A stretch of 9,101 bases of DNA from positions 1 to 9,101 of the forward strand of contig SKWJ01000144.1 in NCBI GenBank assembly GCA_007128995.1, given 5' to 3'. The number at the start of each line of letters is the position of its first letter. Position 1 is the stretch's first letter. Position numbers and translations under genes: made by a program. Of this stretch, positions 1 through 6,264 are shown one piece after another. The notes beneath the pieces were generated by a model, which was not told the DNA's origin, searched no databases, and was given only the letters and a program-made list of their open reading frames with translations. This stretch comes from Paracoccaceae bacterium (GTDB taxonomy: Bacteria; Pseudomonadota; Alphaproteobacteria; Rhodobacterales; Rhodobacteraceae).

Positions 1-174
1 GTCGATACAGTGAGTTGGCCAATCGCCGATCTGCGCTGTGACTGGACCGAGGATTGCCCGATCCGGCAGCTTGGGATCGCATGGGATGTCTACAAACCGC
101 AGCTCGACGCCTATATCCAGCGCGCGCTCGACCCGCGCGAGGCCCCGTCCTACGGCGTGCCCGGCGATGAATGA
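1..174 (+). CDS. C-terminal end of a gene cut by the window edge, possibly DUF1028 family
   Basis: An open frame runs from base 1 to the TGA at 172-174 and gives 57 residues; the start lies outside the window. The tail contains WPIADLRCDW, then a helix-like stretch around VYKPQLDAYIQRALDP, and ends APSYGVPGDE. From memory, a tail with 'ALxP...APSYGVPGD' after a D-L-R-x-D segment resembles the end of DUF1028 proteins. These are uncharacterised Ntn-hydrolase-like proteins often found beside M20 hydrolases and ABC importers. I cannot confirm this without a search. The stop is 18 bases before the ATG of the aldehyde dehydrogenase gene and there is no terminator between them, so the two are probably co-transcribed. 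If the DUF1028 call is right, the protein may be an amide-cleaving enzyme of the same pathway. That it is a real coding end is well supported by the frame and spacing; the family is only a moderate guess. Confidence 0.6.
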   Translation, partial: VDTVSWPIADLRCDWTEDCPIRQLGIAWDVYKPQLDAYIQRALDPREAPSYGVPGDE

Positions 175-180
175 TATTTG

Positions 181-186
181 AAGGAG
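181..186 (+). promoter_or_regulatory. Ribosome binding site that fixes the aldehyde dehydrogenase start
   Basis: AAGGAG sits six bases before the ATG at 193. The in-frame TTG at 178 lies upstream of this site, and the ATG at 187 directly abuts it, so neither is correctly spaced. The ATG at 193 is therefore chosen as the start. Confidence 0.8.
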
Positions 187-192
187 ATGCGC

Positions 193-1689
193 ATGACTTT
201 TCTGAACCATGACGACTGGAAAGCCCGCGCCAGCGCTTTGCACATTCGCGGGCGGGCGTTTATTGATGGCAGGTTTGTCGATGCGCAATCGGGCCGAACC
301 TTCGACAGCGTCAATCCTGCAACCGGAGCGGTTCTTGCGCAGGTCGCAGAATGTGACGTGGCCGATATCGACCTCGCCGTGACAGCGGCACGTCGCGCTT
401 TCGAAGATGGTCGCTGGTCACGCAAGCCCCCGGCTGACCGCAAGGCCGTGCTGCTGAAACTGGCCGATCTGATCCGCGCCAATCTCCATGAGATGGCACT
501 GCTGGATAGTCTGGATATGGGCAAGACGATCACCGATGCCTCGACCATTGATGCACCCGGATCTGCGCATTTCTTCCAGTGGTACGCCGAGGCGATCGAC
601 AAGATATATGACGAAGTCGCCCCGACCGGGCCGGGCGATCTGGCGCTGGTGCGCCGGGTTCCGCTTGGTGTCGTGGGCGCAGTTGTGCCGTGGAATTTCC
701 CTCTCGACATGGCGACATGGAAAGCGGCAGCGGCGCTGGCCGCAGGCAATTCCGTCGTGCTCAAACCCGCCGAGCAGTCGCCCTTGTCGGCCTTGCGGCT
801 GGCCGAACTCGCCACTGAAGCGGGGCTGCCCGATGGGGTGTTCAATGTCGTGCCCGGATATGGCGCAACCGCAGGCAAGGCTTTGGGTCTGCATATGGAT
901 GTCGATTGCCTTGCTTTCACCGGATCAACCGCCGTGGGCAAGCTGTTCATGCAGTATTCGGGCCAGTCCAATCTGAAACCTGTCTGGCCCGAAACAGGGG
1001 GTAAAAGCCCCAATATCATTTTTGCAGATTGCGAGGATCTGGACGCAGCTGCCGACATGGCCGCTTTCGGGGTCTTCTTCAATCAGGGCGAGGTCTGTTC
1101 TGCCAATACCCGGCTCTATGTCGAGCGCTCGATCAAGGACATATTCGTCGAAAAACTGATCGAGCGTGCTCAGGCCATGCAACCGGGCGATCCGCTGGAC
1201 CCCGCATCAAAAATGGGGGCAATTGTAGATGCCCGCCAACTGTCGCAGATCATGGGCTTTATCGACGCCGGCAAGCGCAGCGCGCGGCTGGTCACAGGCG
1301 GGGCGCAGGTTCAGATTGATGGCAAGGGCCATTTCGTCCAGCCGACGATCTTCGACAATGTTGCACAAGGCGATCCGCTGGCGCGCGACGAAATCTTCGG
1401 ACCGGTTCTTTCGGTGATTGCTTTTGACACCGAAGAAGAGGCGATTGCCATGGCCAATGACTCGCCATACGGGCTTGCGGCTTCGGTCTGGACAGGCAAT
1501 CTTGGCCGCGCCTTGCGCATGTCTGATCGTCTGCATGTTGGCACGGTTTCCGTGAACACCGTCGATGCGCTGTCTGCACAAACTCCCTTCGGGGGCATGA
1601 AGCAATCGGGCTTCGGGCGCGATCTGTCGTTGCACTCGCTTGAAAAATACACCGCACTCAAGACAGTCTGGATGAAATATCGCGCATGA
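193..1689 (+). CDS. NAD(P)-dependent aldehyde dehydrogenase, PuuC-like
   Basis: This 498-residue cytosolic enzyme would oxidise an aldehyde to its carboxylic acid with NAD(P)+. Full family features are visible: N168 in VPWNFP (oxyanion hole), the cofactor-loop motif FTGSTAVG at 242-249, the general base E267 in WPETGGKSP, and the catalytic cysteine C302 in NQGEVCSA. The region near residue 400 contains EIFGPV, and the C-terminal part has PFGGMKQSGFGRD. Length and sequence style match E. coli PuuC (gamma-glutamyl-gamma-aminobutyraldehyde dehydrogenase, about 495 aa), including WYAEAIDK, FADC-DL, PGDPLDP and the LHSLEKYT-LKTVW end. The start at 193 follows a good AAGGAG. It lies between a partial gene (18-base gap) and a LysR gene, and one gene away from an amine dehydrogenase, whose aldehyde product is its likely substrate. 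The family is certain; the exact aldehyde is not known. Confidence 0.95.
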   Translation: MTFLNHDDWKARASALHIRGRAFIDGRFVDAQSGRTFDSVNPATGAVLAQVAECDVADIDLAVTAARRAFEDGRWSRKPPADRKAVLLKLADLIRANLHEMALLDSLDMGKTITDASTIDAPGSAHFFQWYAEAIDKIYDEVAPTGPGDLALVRRVPLGVVGAVVPWNFPLDMATWKAAAALAAGNSVVLKPAEQSPLSALRLAELATEAGLPDGVFNVVPGYGATAGKALGLHMDVDCLAFTGSTAVGKLFMQYSGQSNLKPVWPETGGKSPNIIFADCEDLDAAADMAAFGVFFNQGEVCSANTRLYVERSIKDIFVEKLIERAQAMQPGDPLDPASKMGAIVDARQLSQIMGFIDAGKRSARLVTGGAQVQIDGKGHFVQPTIFDNVAQGDPLARDEIFGPVLSVIAFDTEEEAIAMANDSPYGLAASVWTGNLGRALRMSDRLHVGTVSVNTVDALSAQTPFGGMKQSGFGRDLSLHSLEKYTALKTVWMKYRA

Positions 1690-1717
1690 TTGCAGTGTTA
1701 TGGGCTGTCGATGCCTG

Positions 1718-1748
1718 TGCAGGCTGAAAGCCATGGCTCCGGCCTGCA
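1718..1748 (+). repeat. Inverted repeat with nested palindrome between ALDH and lysR genes
   Basis: TGCAGGC (1718-1724) is the exact reverse complement of GCCTGCA (1742-1748). Between them, at 1729-1738, lies the perfect palindrome AGCCATGGCT, centred within half a base of the outer repeat. As RNA it could fold into a 7-bp stem, a small internal loop and an AGC/GCT helix with a CATG loop. No T-run follows, so it is not a convincing intrinsic terminator. It may be an operator for the LysR gene or a processing or attenuating hairpin. Confidence 0.4.
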
Positions 1749-1785
1749 TCTCCGCCTAGACTGGAGCCTCCCTGACAGGTGAGCC

Positions 1786-2721
1786 ATGCCACTTCGCTAC
1801 ACACTCAGACAACTGGAATACTTCGTCGCTGTGGGCGAGTCCGGTAGCATTGCAGCGGCGTCGCATCGCGTGAATGTGTCATCCCCTTCAATCTCGGCCG
1901 CAATTTCGCAGCTGGAAGAGGAACTGGGCGTGCAGCTTTTCGTGCGCCATCACGCCCAGGGTCTGACGCCGACGCTGCCGGGGCGAAAACTGCTGGATCA
2001 GGCGCAGACCGTTTTGCGACAGGCCGCGGCACTGCGCGACCTTGCCGGGGAATTGTCAGGCACAGTGCGCGGTCCGCTGGCGCTTGGGGGGCTTTCGACA
2101 TTCGCCCAGATCGTCCTGCCGGGCTTGCGGCGCAGTTTCCTGGAGTTGTATGACGAGGTGCGGATCACCCAGACCGAAGGCGATCAGTCCAGTCTTTTCA
2201 TCTCGCTGCGTCAGGCCCGTATTGACATGGCGCTGTCCTATGATCTTGATTTACCTGGCGATCTGCATTTCACACCGATGCTAGAATTGCCGCCAATGGT
2301 CGCAATGAGTGATGATCATGAATTGGCGCACCGGTCATCAGTGAGCGTGCAGCAGCTCGCAGGCTATCCGATGGTTCTGCTCGACCTGCCGCTCAGTTCG
2401 GACTATTTCCTGTCCTTCTTCACGCAGGCAGGTCTGCGCGCCAATGTGACGGAACGCACGCGGGACATGGCCGTCATGCGCAGCCTTGTGGCGAACGGCT
2501 TCGGGTATTCGATCGTCAATCACCGCCCGCTTAATGATATGTCACCGGATGGCAAGCCGATGCGTTTCATACCGCTGTCAGGCAATGCGCGGCCTATGAA
2601 ACTGGGGTTGCTGATGGTCGCGGGAACCGAGCGGACACAGTTGCACAAGACCTTTACCGCCCATGCGCAGGACTGGCTTGCAAAGAATGCCGCCACATTG
2701 CTGGGACTGGGCGGTACTTAG
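1786..2721 (+). CDS. LysR-type transcriptional regulator
   Basis: A 311-residue protein with the usual LysR size and layout. The N-terminal winged helix-turn-helix lies at about residues 4-63, with YTLRQLEYFVAVGESGSIAAAS, then SSPSISAAISQLEEELGVQLFVR and the TPxGxxLL-like TPTLPGRKLLDQA. A linker helix (about 64-90) and the two-lobed effector-binding domain (about 92-300) follow. It would bind T-N11-A dyads as a tetramer and switch target genes when bound to a pathway metabolite. The ATG at 1786 has AGGTGA at 1777-1782. It sits 96 bases after the aldehyde dehydrogenase gene and 88 bases before the flavoprotein gene, all on the same strand, unlike the classic divergent LysR arrangement. A perfect T-N11-A dyad lies just downstream at 2758-2770, which points to the flavoprotein-hydrolase genes as targets. 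The effector is likely an amine or its oxidation product (inference). Confidence 0.95.
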   Translation: MPLRYTLRQLEYFVAVGESGSIAAASHRVNVSSPSISAAISQLEEELGVQLFVRHHAQGLTPTLPGRKLLDQAQTVLRQAAALRDLAGELSGTVRGPLALGGLSTFAQIVLPGLRRSFLELYDEVRITQTEGDQSSLFISLRQARIDMALSYDLDLPGDLHFTPMLELPPMVAMSDDHELAHRSSVSVQQLAGYPMVLLDLPLSSDYFLSFFTQAGLRANVTERTRDMAVMRSLVANGFGYSIVNHRPLNDMSPDGKPMRFIPLSGNARPMKLGLLMVAGTERTQLHKTFTAHAQDWLAKNAATLLGLGGT

Positions 2722-2757
2722 TCAGGGCCAAAGCAAGACTTATGCAGGCTTGTATTT

Positions 2758-2770
2758 TATCTGACAGATA
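2758..2770 (+). promoter_or_regulatory. Candidate LysR box (T-N11-A dyad)
   Basis: TATCTGACAGATA is a perfect dyad around a central A and fits the T-N11-A rule for LysR regulators exactly. It lies 37 bases after the LysR stop and 39 bases before the GTG of the flavoprotein gene. A weak promoter-like pair (TTGTAT at 2750-2755, TTTAAA at 2775-2780, 19-base spacer) would bracket it. The dyad is directly visible; its use by the neighbouring LysR protein is inferred. Confidence 0.55.
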
Positions 2771-2795
2771 CAGCTTTAAATTGGTGCAAAAGCTG
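2771..2795 (+). repeat. Inverted repeat just upstream of the flavoprotein gene
   Basis: CAGCTTT (2771-2777) and AAAGCTG (2789-2795) are exact reverse complements separated by 11 bases. The repeat abuts the T-N11-A dyad and ends three bases before the AGGAG ribosome binding site at 2798. It could be a second regulator site or an RNA hairpin near the site of translation start. Confidence 0.45.
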
Positions 2796-2797
2796 AC

Positions 2798-2802
2798 AGG
2801 AG
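2798..2802 (+). promoter_or_regulatory. Ribosome binding site supporting a GTG start
   Basis: AGGAG is followed by a 7-base spacer and the GTG at 2810. The protein from this GTG begins RDPRYDILFEP, which matches the known N-terminus of trimethylamine dehydrogenase and places the flavin cysteine at residue 30. The GTG start is therefore well supported. Confidence 0.8.
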
Positions 2803-2809
2803 CCAGACA

Positions 2810-4879
2810 GTGCGCGATCCCCGTTACGACATCTTGTTTGAACCCATGGCCATCGGGCCAGTGACGGCAAAGAACCGTTTCTATCAGGTGCCGCATTGCA
2901 ATGGCGGTGGGTATCGTGATCCGTCGGCAGCGGCAGAAATGCGCGGCATCAAGGCCGAAGGCGGCTGGGGTGTCATCTTCACCGAGCAATGCGAGATGCA
3001 CCATACCTCGGAAATCACGCCCTTCATCGAGTTGCGCCTGTGGGAGGACAAGGACATCCCGCAACTGCGTCGCATGTCCGAGAAGATGAAGACCCACGGT
3101 GCGCTGGCGGGCATCCAACTGGCGTATTCCGGCATCAATGGCCCCAATCTCTATACCAAGGAAGTGCCGCTGGCCCCGTCGGCACTGCCGATCCGCACCT
3201 TTACCAATGACCCTGTGCAGGCCCGCGCGCTGTCAAAGACCGACATCCGCGATTTGCGGCGCTGGTTCGTGAATGCGGCGCAGCGCTCGAAACTGGCCGG
3301 GTTCGATCTGATCTGCCTCTATGGCGCGCATGGTTTCGGCATTTTTCAGCATTTCCTGTCCCGCGCCACCAACCAGCGCAGCGACGAATATGGCGGCAGT
3401 CTGGAAAACCGCGCGCGCTTCGTGAATGAGGTGATTGCCGATATCCGCGATGCGGTGGGCGATAGCATGGGGATCACCCTGCGCGTCAGTCTGGACGAAA
3501 CAATTGGCGAGCTGGGCTTTTCCAATGCCGAATTACGCGAGTTCATCGAGATGAACCGCGACCTGCCTGATCTGTGGGATCTGGCGCAGGGCACATGGGA
3601 GGATTGCTCTGGCCCCTCGCGCTTCAAGGAAGAGGCCGCGCAGGAGCAGCTTGTCACGGGTATCCGCGCACTGACAAGCAGGCCCGTGGTAGGGGTCGGG
3701 CGCTTCACCTCGCCCGATGTGATGGCGCGCATGGTCAAATCCGGCACGCTCGATTTCATCGGCTGTGCGCGTCCCTCGATTGCGGATCCGTTCCTGCCGA
3801 AAAAAGTCGAGGAAGGCCGGATCGAGGATATCCGCGAATGTATCGGCTGCAATATCTGCATTACCGGCGACATGACCATGTCGATCAGCCGCTGCACCCA
3901 GAATCCGACATTCATGGAAGAATGGCGCAAGGGCTGGCACCCGGAACAGATGAACCCGAAGGGCGACAGCGGAAACGTGCTGGTCATCGGTGCCGGCCCG
4001 GCTGGGCTAGAGGCCGCATGGGCCTTGTGCCGTCGCGGATATGATGTGGCGATTGCCGAAGCGCGGACCGAGATCGGGGGGCGGGTCACGCTGGAATCGC
4101 GCCTGCCGGGACTAAGCGCCTGGGGCCGTGTGCGCGATTATCGCGAATACCAGTTGCGACAGCGCCCGAATGTGGAAATCTATCTCGACAGTGGGCTGAG
4201 TGCGGCCGAAGTGATGGAATTTGGCTTCGAGAATATCGCCATCGCCACCGGGGCGACTTGGCGGCGTGACGGGGTGGCGCGTCAGCATGTGGTGCCGATG
4301 CCTATCGACGAGGCCGCCCGCATCTACACTCCCGACGATTTGATGGCAGGAAATCTGCCGACCGGCGAGGTGGTGATCTATGATGATGACCACTATTACA
4401 TGGGTGGCGTCCTGGCTGAACTGTTGGTGAAGAACGGGGCGAAAGTAACGCTGATCACACCATCGGCCTTTGTGTCGGACTGGACCAACAACACGCTGGA
4501 ACAGGCCACAATCCATGCGCGGCTCGATGATCTGGGGGTCGAGATCGTGCTGAACCGCGGTGTCACGCAGATCGCCTCGGACCATGTTGTCAGCAATTGT
4601 GTATATACCGGCAAGACCCGCAATTATGCGTCTGATGCGATTGTAATGGTTGCCTCGCGGATGGCCAATGACGCGCTGTATCATGATCTGATGGCCCATC
4701 AGTCCAGTTGGGCCGATGCAGGGATCCGTTCCGTCCGTGTTTTCGGCGATGCCGAAGCCGCAGGTCCGATTGCATGGGCCACCTATGCAGGCCACCGCTA
4801 CGCGCGCGAACTGGATGGGCCGGATCTGGGTGATGCGCTGTCATTCCGCCGCGAAATCACCGAACTTGCGGCCGAGTAG
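2810..4879 (+). CDS. Iron-sulfur flavoprotein amine dehydrogenase (trimethylamine/dimethylamine/histamine dehydrogenase family)
   Basis: This 689-residue enzyme should oxidatively deaminate or demethylate an amine, passing electrons from FMN through a 4Fe-4S cluster. The N-terminal TIM barrel (about 1-370) starts RDPRYDILFEP and has NRFYQVPHC, whose C30 aligns with the 6-S-cysteinyl-FMN cysteine of trimethylamine dehydrogenase (TMADH). Y171 and H174 (YGAH) and D265 match the TMADH triad Y169/H172/D267. Cluster ligands are C344, C347, C350 and C362. The C-terminal half has a dinucleotide fold with GAGPAG at 394-399 and a second fold near 510-545. In the substrate pocket W263 is kept, but TMADH Y60 is Q60 and W355 is D354. 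From memory, this Gln/Trp/Asp set is that of histamine dehydrogenase, and its length (about 690 against 729 for TMADH) also fits. Trimethylamine is thus unlikely; histamine, agmatine, putrescine or a similar cationic amine is more plausible. The M20 gene follows after 4 bases. Confidence 0.92.
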   Translation: MRDPRYDILFEPMAIGPVTAKNRFYQVPHCNGGGYRDPSAAAEMRGIKAEGGWGVIFTEQCEMHHTSEITPFIELRLWEDKDIPQLRRMSEKMKTHGALAGIQLAYSGINGPNLYTKEVPLAPSALPIRTFTNDPVQARALSKTDIRDLRRWFVNAAQRSKLAGFDLICLYGAHGFGIFQHFLSRATNQRSDEYGGSLENRARFVNEVIADIRDAVGDSMGITLRVSLDETIGELGFSNAELREFIEMNRDLPDLWDLAQGTWEDCSGPSRFKEEAAQEQLVTGIRALTSRPVVGVGRFTSPDVMARMVKSGTLDFIGCARPSIADPFLPKKVEEGRIEDIRECIGCNICITGDMTMSISRCTQNPTFMEEWRKGWHPEQMNPKGDSGNVLVIGAGPAGLEAAWALCRRGYDVAIAEARTEIGGRVTLESRLPGLSAWGRVRDYREYQLRQRPNVEIYLDSGLSAAEVMEFGFENIAIATGATWRRDGVARQHVVPMPIDEAARIYTPDDLMAGNLPTGEVVIYDDDHYYMGGVLAELLVKNGAKVTLITPSAFVSDWTNNTLEQATIHARLDDLGVEIVLNRGVTQIASDHVVSNCVYTGKTRNYASDAIVMVASRMANDALYHDLMAHQSSWADAGIRSVRVFGDAEAAGPIAWATYAGHRYARELDGPDLGDALSFRREITELAAE

Positions 4880-4883
4880 GGCG

Positions 4884-6041
4884 ATGGCGCAGCCTGTGCC
4901 CGGCAGCCTGCCGGTTCTGGAACGCTTGATCGCCTTTCCGACCGTCAGCGCGCAAAGCAACCTTGACCTGATCGACTATGCACAAGCACTGCTGCGCGGC
5001 GCCGGATTTCAGGTCACGCGCCTCTCTGACCCCTCCGCCCCGAAGGCTGGGCTGGCCGCGCGGCTGGGGCCGGCGGGTGCCGGTGGTGTGCTGCTCTCGG
5101 CGCATAGCGATGTGGTGCCCGTCGAGGGGCAGAGCTGGACGCGCGACCCATTCCGGCTGACGCAGGAAGGTCGCCGCCTGTTCGGACGGGGTACGACCGA
5201 CATGAAAGGCTTTCTTGCGGCGATGCTGGCGCTTGCGCAAAAGGCCGCCCGCGCAGATTTGCGCGCGCCATTGATGATGGTCATTTCATATGATGAAGAG
5301 GTCGGCTGCAAGGGTATCCGGCAGATGATGCCCGCGCTGACCGGCCTTGGCTGGCAACCGGATCTGTGCATCATAGGCGAGCCGACAGAGTTGCGACCGA
5401 CGTCTGGCCACAAGGGCAAGTCGGTCTTTCACGCCCATTGCAAGGGTGAGGCCGGACATTCCGCGCAGGCCCCTGACTTCGTCAACGCGCTGCATCTGGC
5501 GGCCGATCTGATCGCAGCCCTGCGCGCGATGCAGCAGGACTACCGCAGCCATGGTGCATCAGACCCCGCCTATGCGCTGCCCTATTCGACGGTTCATGCC
5601 GGTGTCCTGCAGGGCGGGCGAAGCCTGAATATCGTGCCGGACGCGGCGATTCTTGAATTCGAACTGCGTCATCTGGCGCAAGATGATCCGGCTCTTTTCA
5701 AGACGCAGCTTCAGGACCGTATTGCGGCAATCCTGCGCGGCTATCCGGATAGGGCAGGGGTCGCAATCGAACAGGTCAATTCCTATCCCGGTCTGGACAT
5801 CGCGCAGGATCATCCGGCGATGGCGCTTGCGACTGCATTTGCGCACCAACCACCCGGACAGAAGGCCGGATTCGGCACCGAGGCGGGTTTCTTTGCCGCT
5901 GCGGGCTGGCCAGCTGTCGTGTGTGGTCCCGGCAACATGGCCGCCCAGGGCCACAAGCCGGATGAATATCTGGAGATTGACCAGCTCAACGACTGTGAAC
6001 AGATGCTTGATCGCGTTCTGGCGCATCTGCACAAATATTAA
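4884..6041 (+). CDS. argE: M20-family metallo-deacylase, acetylornithine deacetylase (ArgE)-like
   Basis: A 385-residue zinc or cobalt hydrolase that removes an N-acyl group; the true ArgE cleaves N-acetylornithine. The length matches ArgE (about 383). Visible metal and catalytic residues are H74 and D76 in SAHSDVVP, bridging D106 in GRGTTDMKG, the general base E138 and ligand E139 in DEEVGCKG, E166 in GEPT, H192 of the lid domain in GHSAQAP, E333 in GTEAGFF, and H357 in GHKPDEYLEI. The open frame extends further 5' into the previous gene, but the ATG at 4884, four bases after that gene's stop, gives the normal ArgE N-terminus and is preferred. The ribosome binding site is weak (AGGG at 4878-4881), so translation is probably coupled. 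Placed directly after an amine dehydrogenase, it more likely cleaves an N-acyl amine or amino acid in catabolism than works in arginine synthesis (inference). Confidence 0.92.
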   Translation: MAQPVPGSLPVLERLIAFPTVSAQSNLDLIDYAQALLRGAGFQVTRLSDPSAPKAGLAARLGPAGAGGVLLSAHSDVVPVEGQSWTRDPFRLTQEGRRLFGRGTTDMKGFLAAMLALAQKAARADLRAPLMMVISYDEEVGCKGIRQMMPALTGLGWQPDLCIIGEPTELRPTSGHKGKSVFHAHCKGEAGHSAQAPDFVNALHLAADLIAALRAMQQDYRSHGASDPAYALPYSTVHAGVLQGGRSLNIVPDAAILEFELRHLAQDDPALFKTQLQDRIAAILRGYPDRAGVAIEQVNSYPGLDIAQDHPAMALATAFAHQPPGQKAGFGTEAGFFAAAGWPAVVCGPGNMAAQGHKPDEYLEIDQLNDCEQMLDRVLAHLHKY

Positions 6042-6096
6042 TCATCGCCCTGCCAGCCCGGAAATCTGCACTTTGAGATCTTTTTTGTGCTGAACT

Positions 6097-6115
6097 GACG
6101 GGTTGATGGCCCGTC
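6097..6115 (+). terminator. Possible terminator hairpin after the M20 hydrolase gene
   Basis: GACGGG (6097-6102) and CCCGTC (6110-6115) form a 6-bp G/C-rich stem with a 7-base loop, 55 bases after the stop codon. Only a short pyrimidine run (TTCT) follows, so it is weak as an intrinsic terminator. A second 5-bp stem (CTGCC at 6118-6122, GGCAG at 6132-6136) comes directly after. The pair may mark the end of the upstream transcript. Confidence 0.35.
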
Positions 6116-6183
6116 TTCTGCCGGTTTGCCGGGCAGTCTGCGTCTGAAAGCGCGCCCGATGCATCCTTAGGCAAAGGCTAACG

Positions 6184-6220
6184 TGGACTGAGGCAGTCAA
6201 TTCTTACACCGGACAGTCAA
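6184..6220 (+). promoter_or_regulatory. Operator-like CAGTCAA half-sites upstream of the transporter operon
   Basis: GACTG-AGG-CAGTC at 6186-6198 is a perfect dyad, extendable with one mismatch to TGGACTG/CAGTCAA (6184-6200). A third half-site CAGTCAA lies at 6214-6220, exactly 20 bases after the copy at 6194-6200, so both face the same side of the helix. They sit 45 to 80 bases before the ATPase start. This looks like a two- or three-site operator; which regulator binds it is unknown. Confidence 0.45.
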
Positions 6221-6232
6221 CATTTCTATCGT
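6203..6232 (+). promoter_or_regulatory. Tentative sigma-70 promoter for the ABC transporter operon
   Basis: CTTACA (6203-6208, 4 of 6 matches to TTGACA) and TATCGT (6227-6232, 4 of 6 to TATAAT) are 18 bases apart, and the ATG follows 32 bases later. The second CAGTCAA half-site falls in the spacer and the first just upstream, the right geometry for control. The match is modest and the call is tentative. Confidence 0.3.
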
Positions 6233-6264
6233 GTCCACACCACTCATCTTGCCGCGAGGGCTTC

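Noticed and set aside
178..192. Earlier TTG (178) or ATG (187) start for the aldehyde dehydrogenase
   Set aside because: The AAGGAG at 181-186 is downstream of the TTG and directly abuts the ATG at 187; only the ATG at 193 is properly spaced.
150..1082. 310-residue open frame on the minus strand over the aldehyde dehydrogenase gene
   Set aside because: It is antisense to a clear gene with intact catalytic motifs. Its product is Ser/Ala/Arg-rich and low in complexity, matches no family I know, and is a typical shadow in G+C-rich sequence.
2761..2789. CTGACA (2761-2766) as a -35 element for the flavoprotein gene
   Set aside because: It matches TTGACA at five of six positions, but no -10 element lies at 16-18 bases, and transcription would begin almost in the ribosome binding site.
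3346..4089. 247-residue minus-strand frame inside the flavoprotein gene
   Set aside because: Antisense shadow; the plus strand encodes the cluster cysteines and nucleotide fold here, and the minus product has no recognisable domain.
4112..4795. 227-residue minus-strand frame over the C-terminal half of the flavoprotein gene
   Set aside because: Antisense shadow with no recognisable domain and no good ribosome binding site or operon context.
4716..4883. 56-residue N-terminal extension of the M20 hydrolase
   Set aside because: It lies wholly inside the preceding gene and adds residues not found in ArgE-type proteins. The ATG at 4884 gives the normal length.
6064..6086. T6 run (6081-6086) after a short stem as an intrinsic terminator
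   Set aside because: The only preceding stem is ATCT/AGAT, four A/U-rich pairs with an 8-base loop, too weak to call.
6183..6238. GTGGAC (6183-6188) and GTCCAC (6233-6238) as a long-range inverted repeat
   Set aside because: Six-base arms 44 bases apart are expected by chance, and they span a probable promoter rather than a transcript leader.
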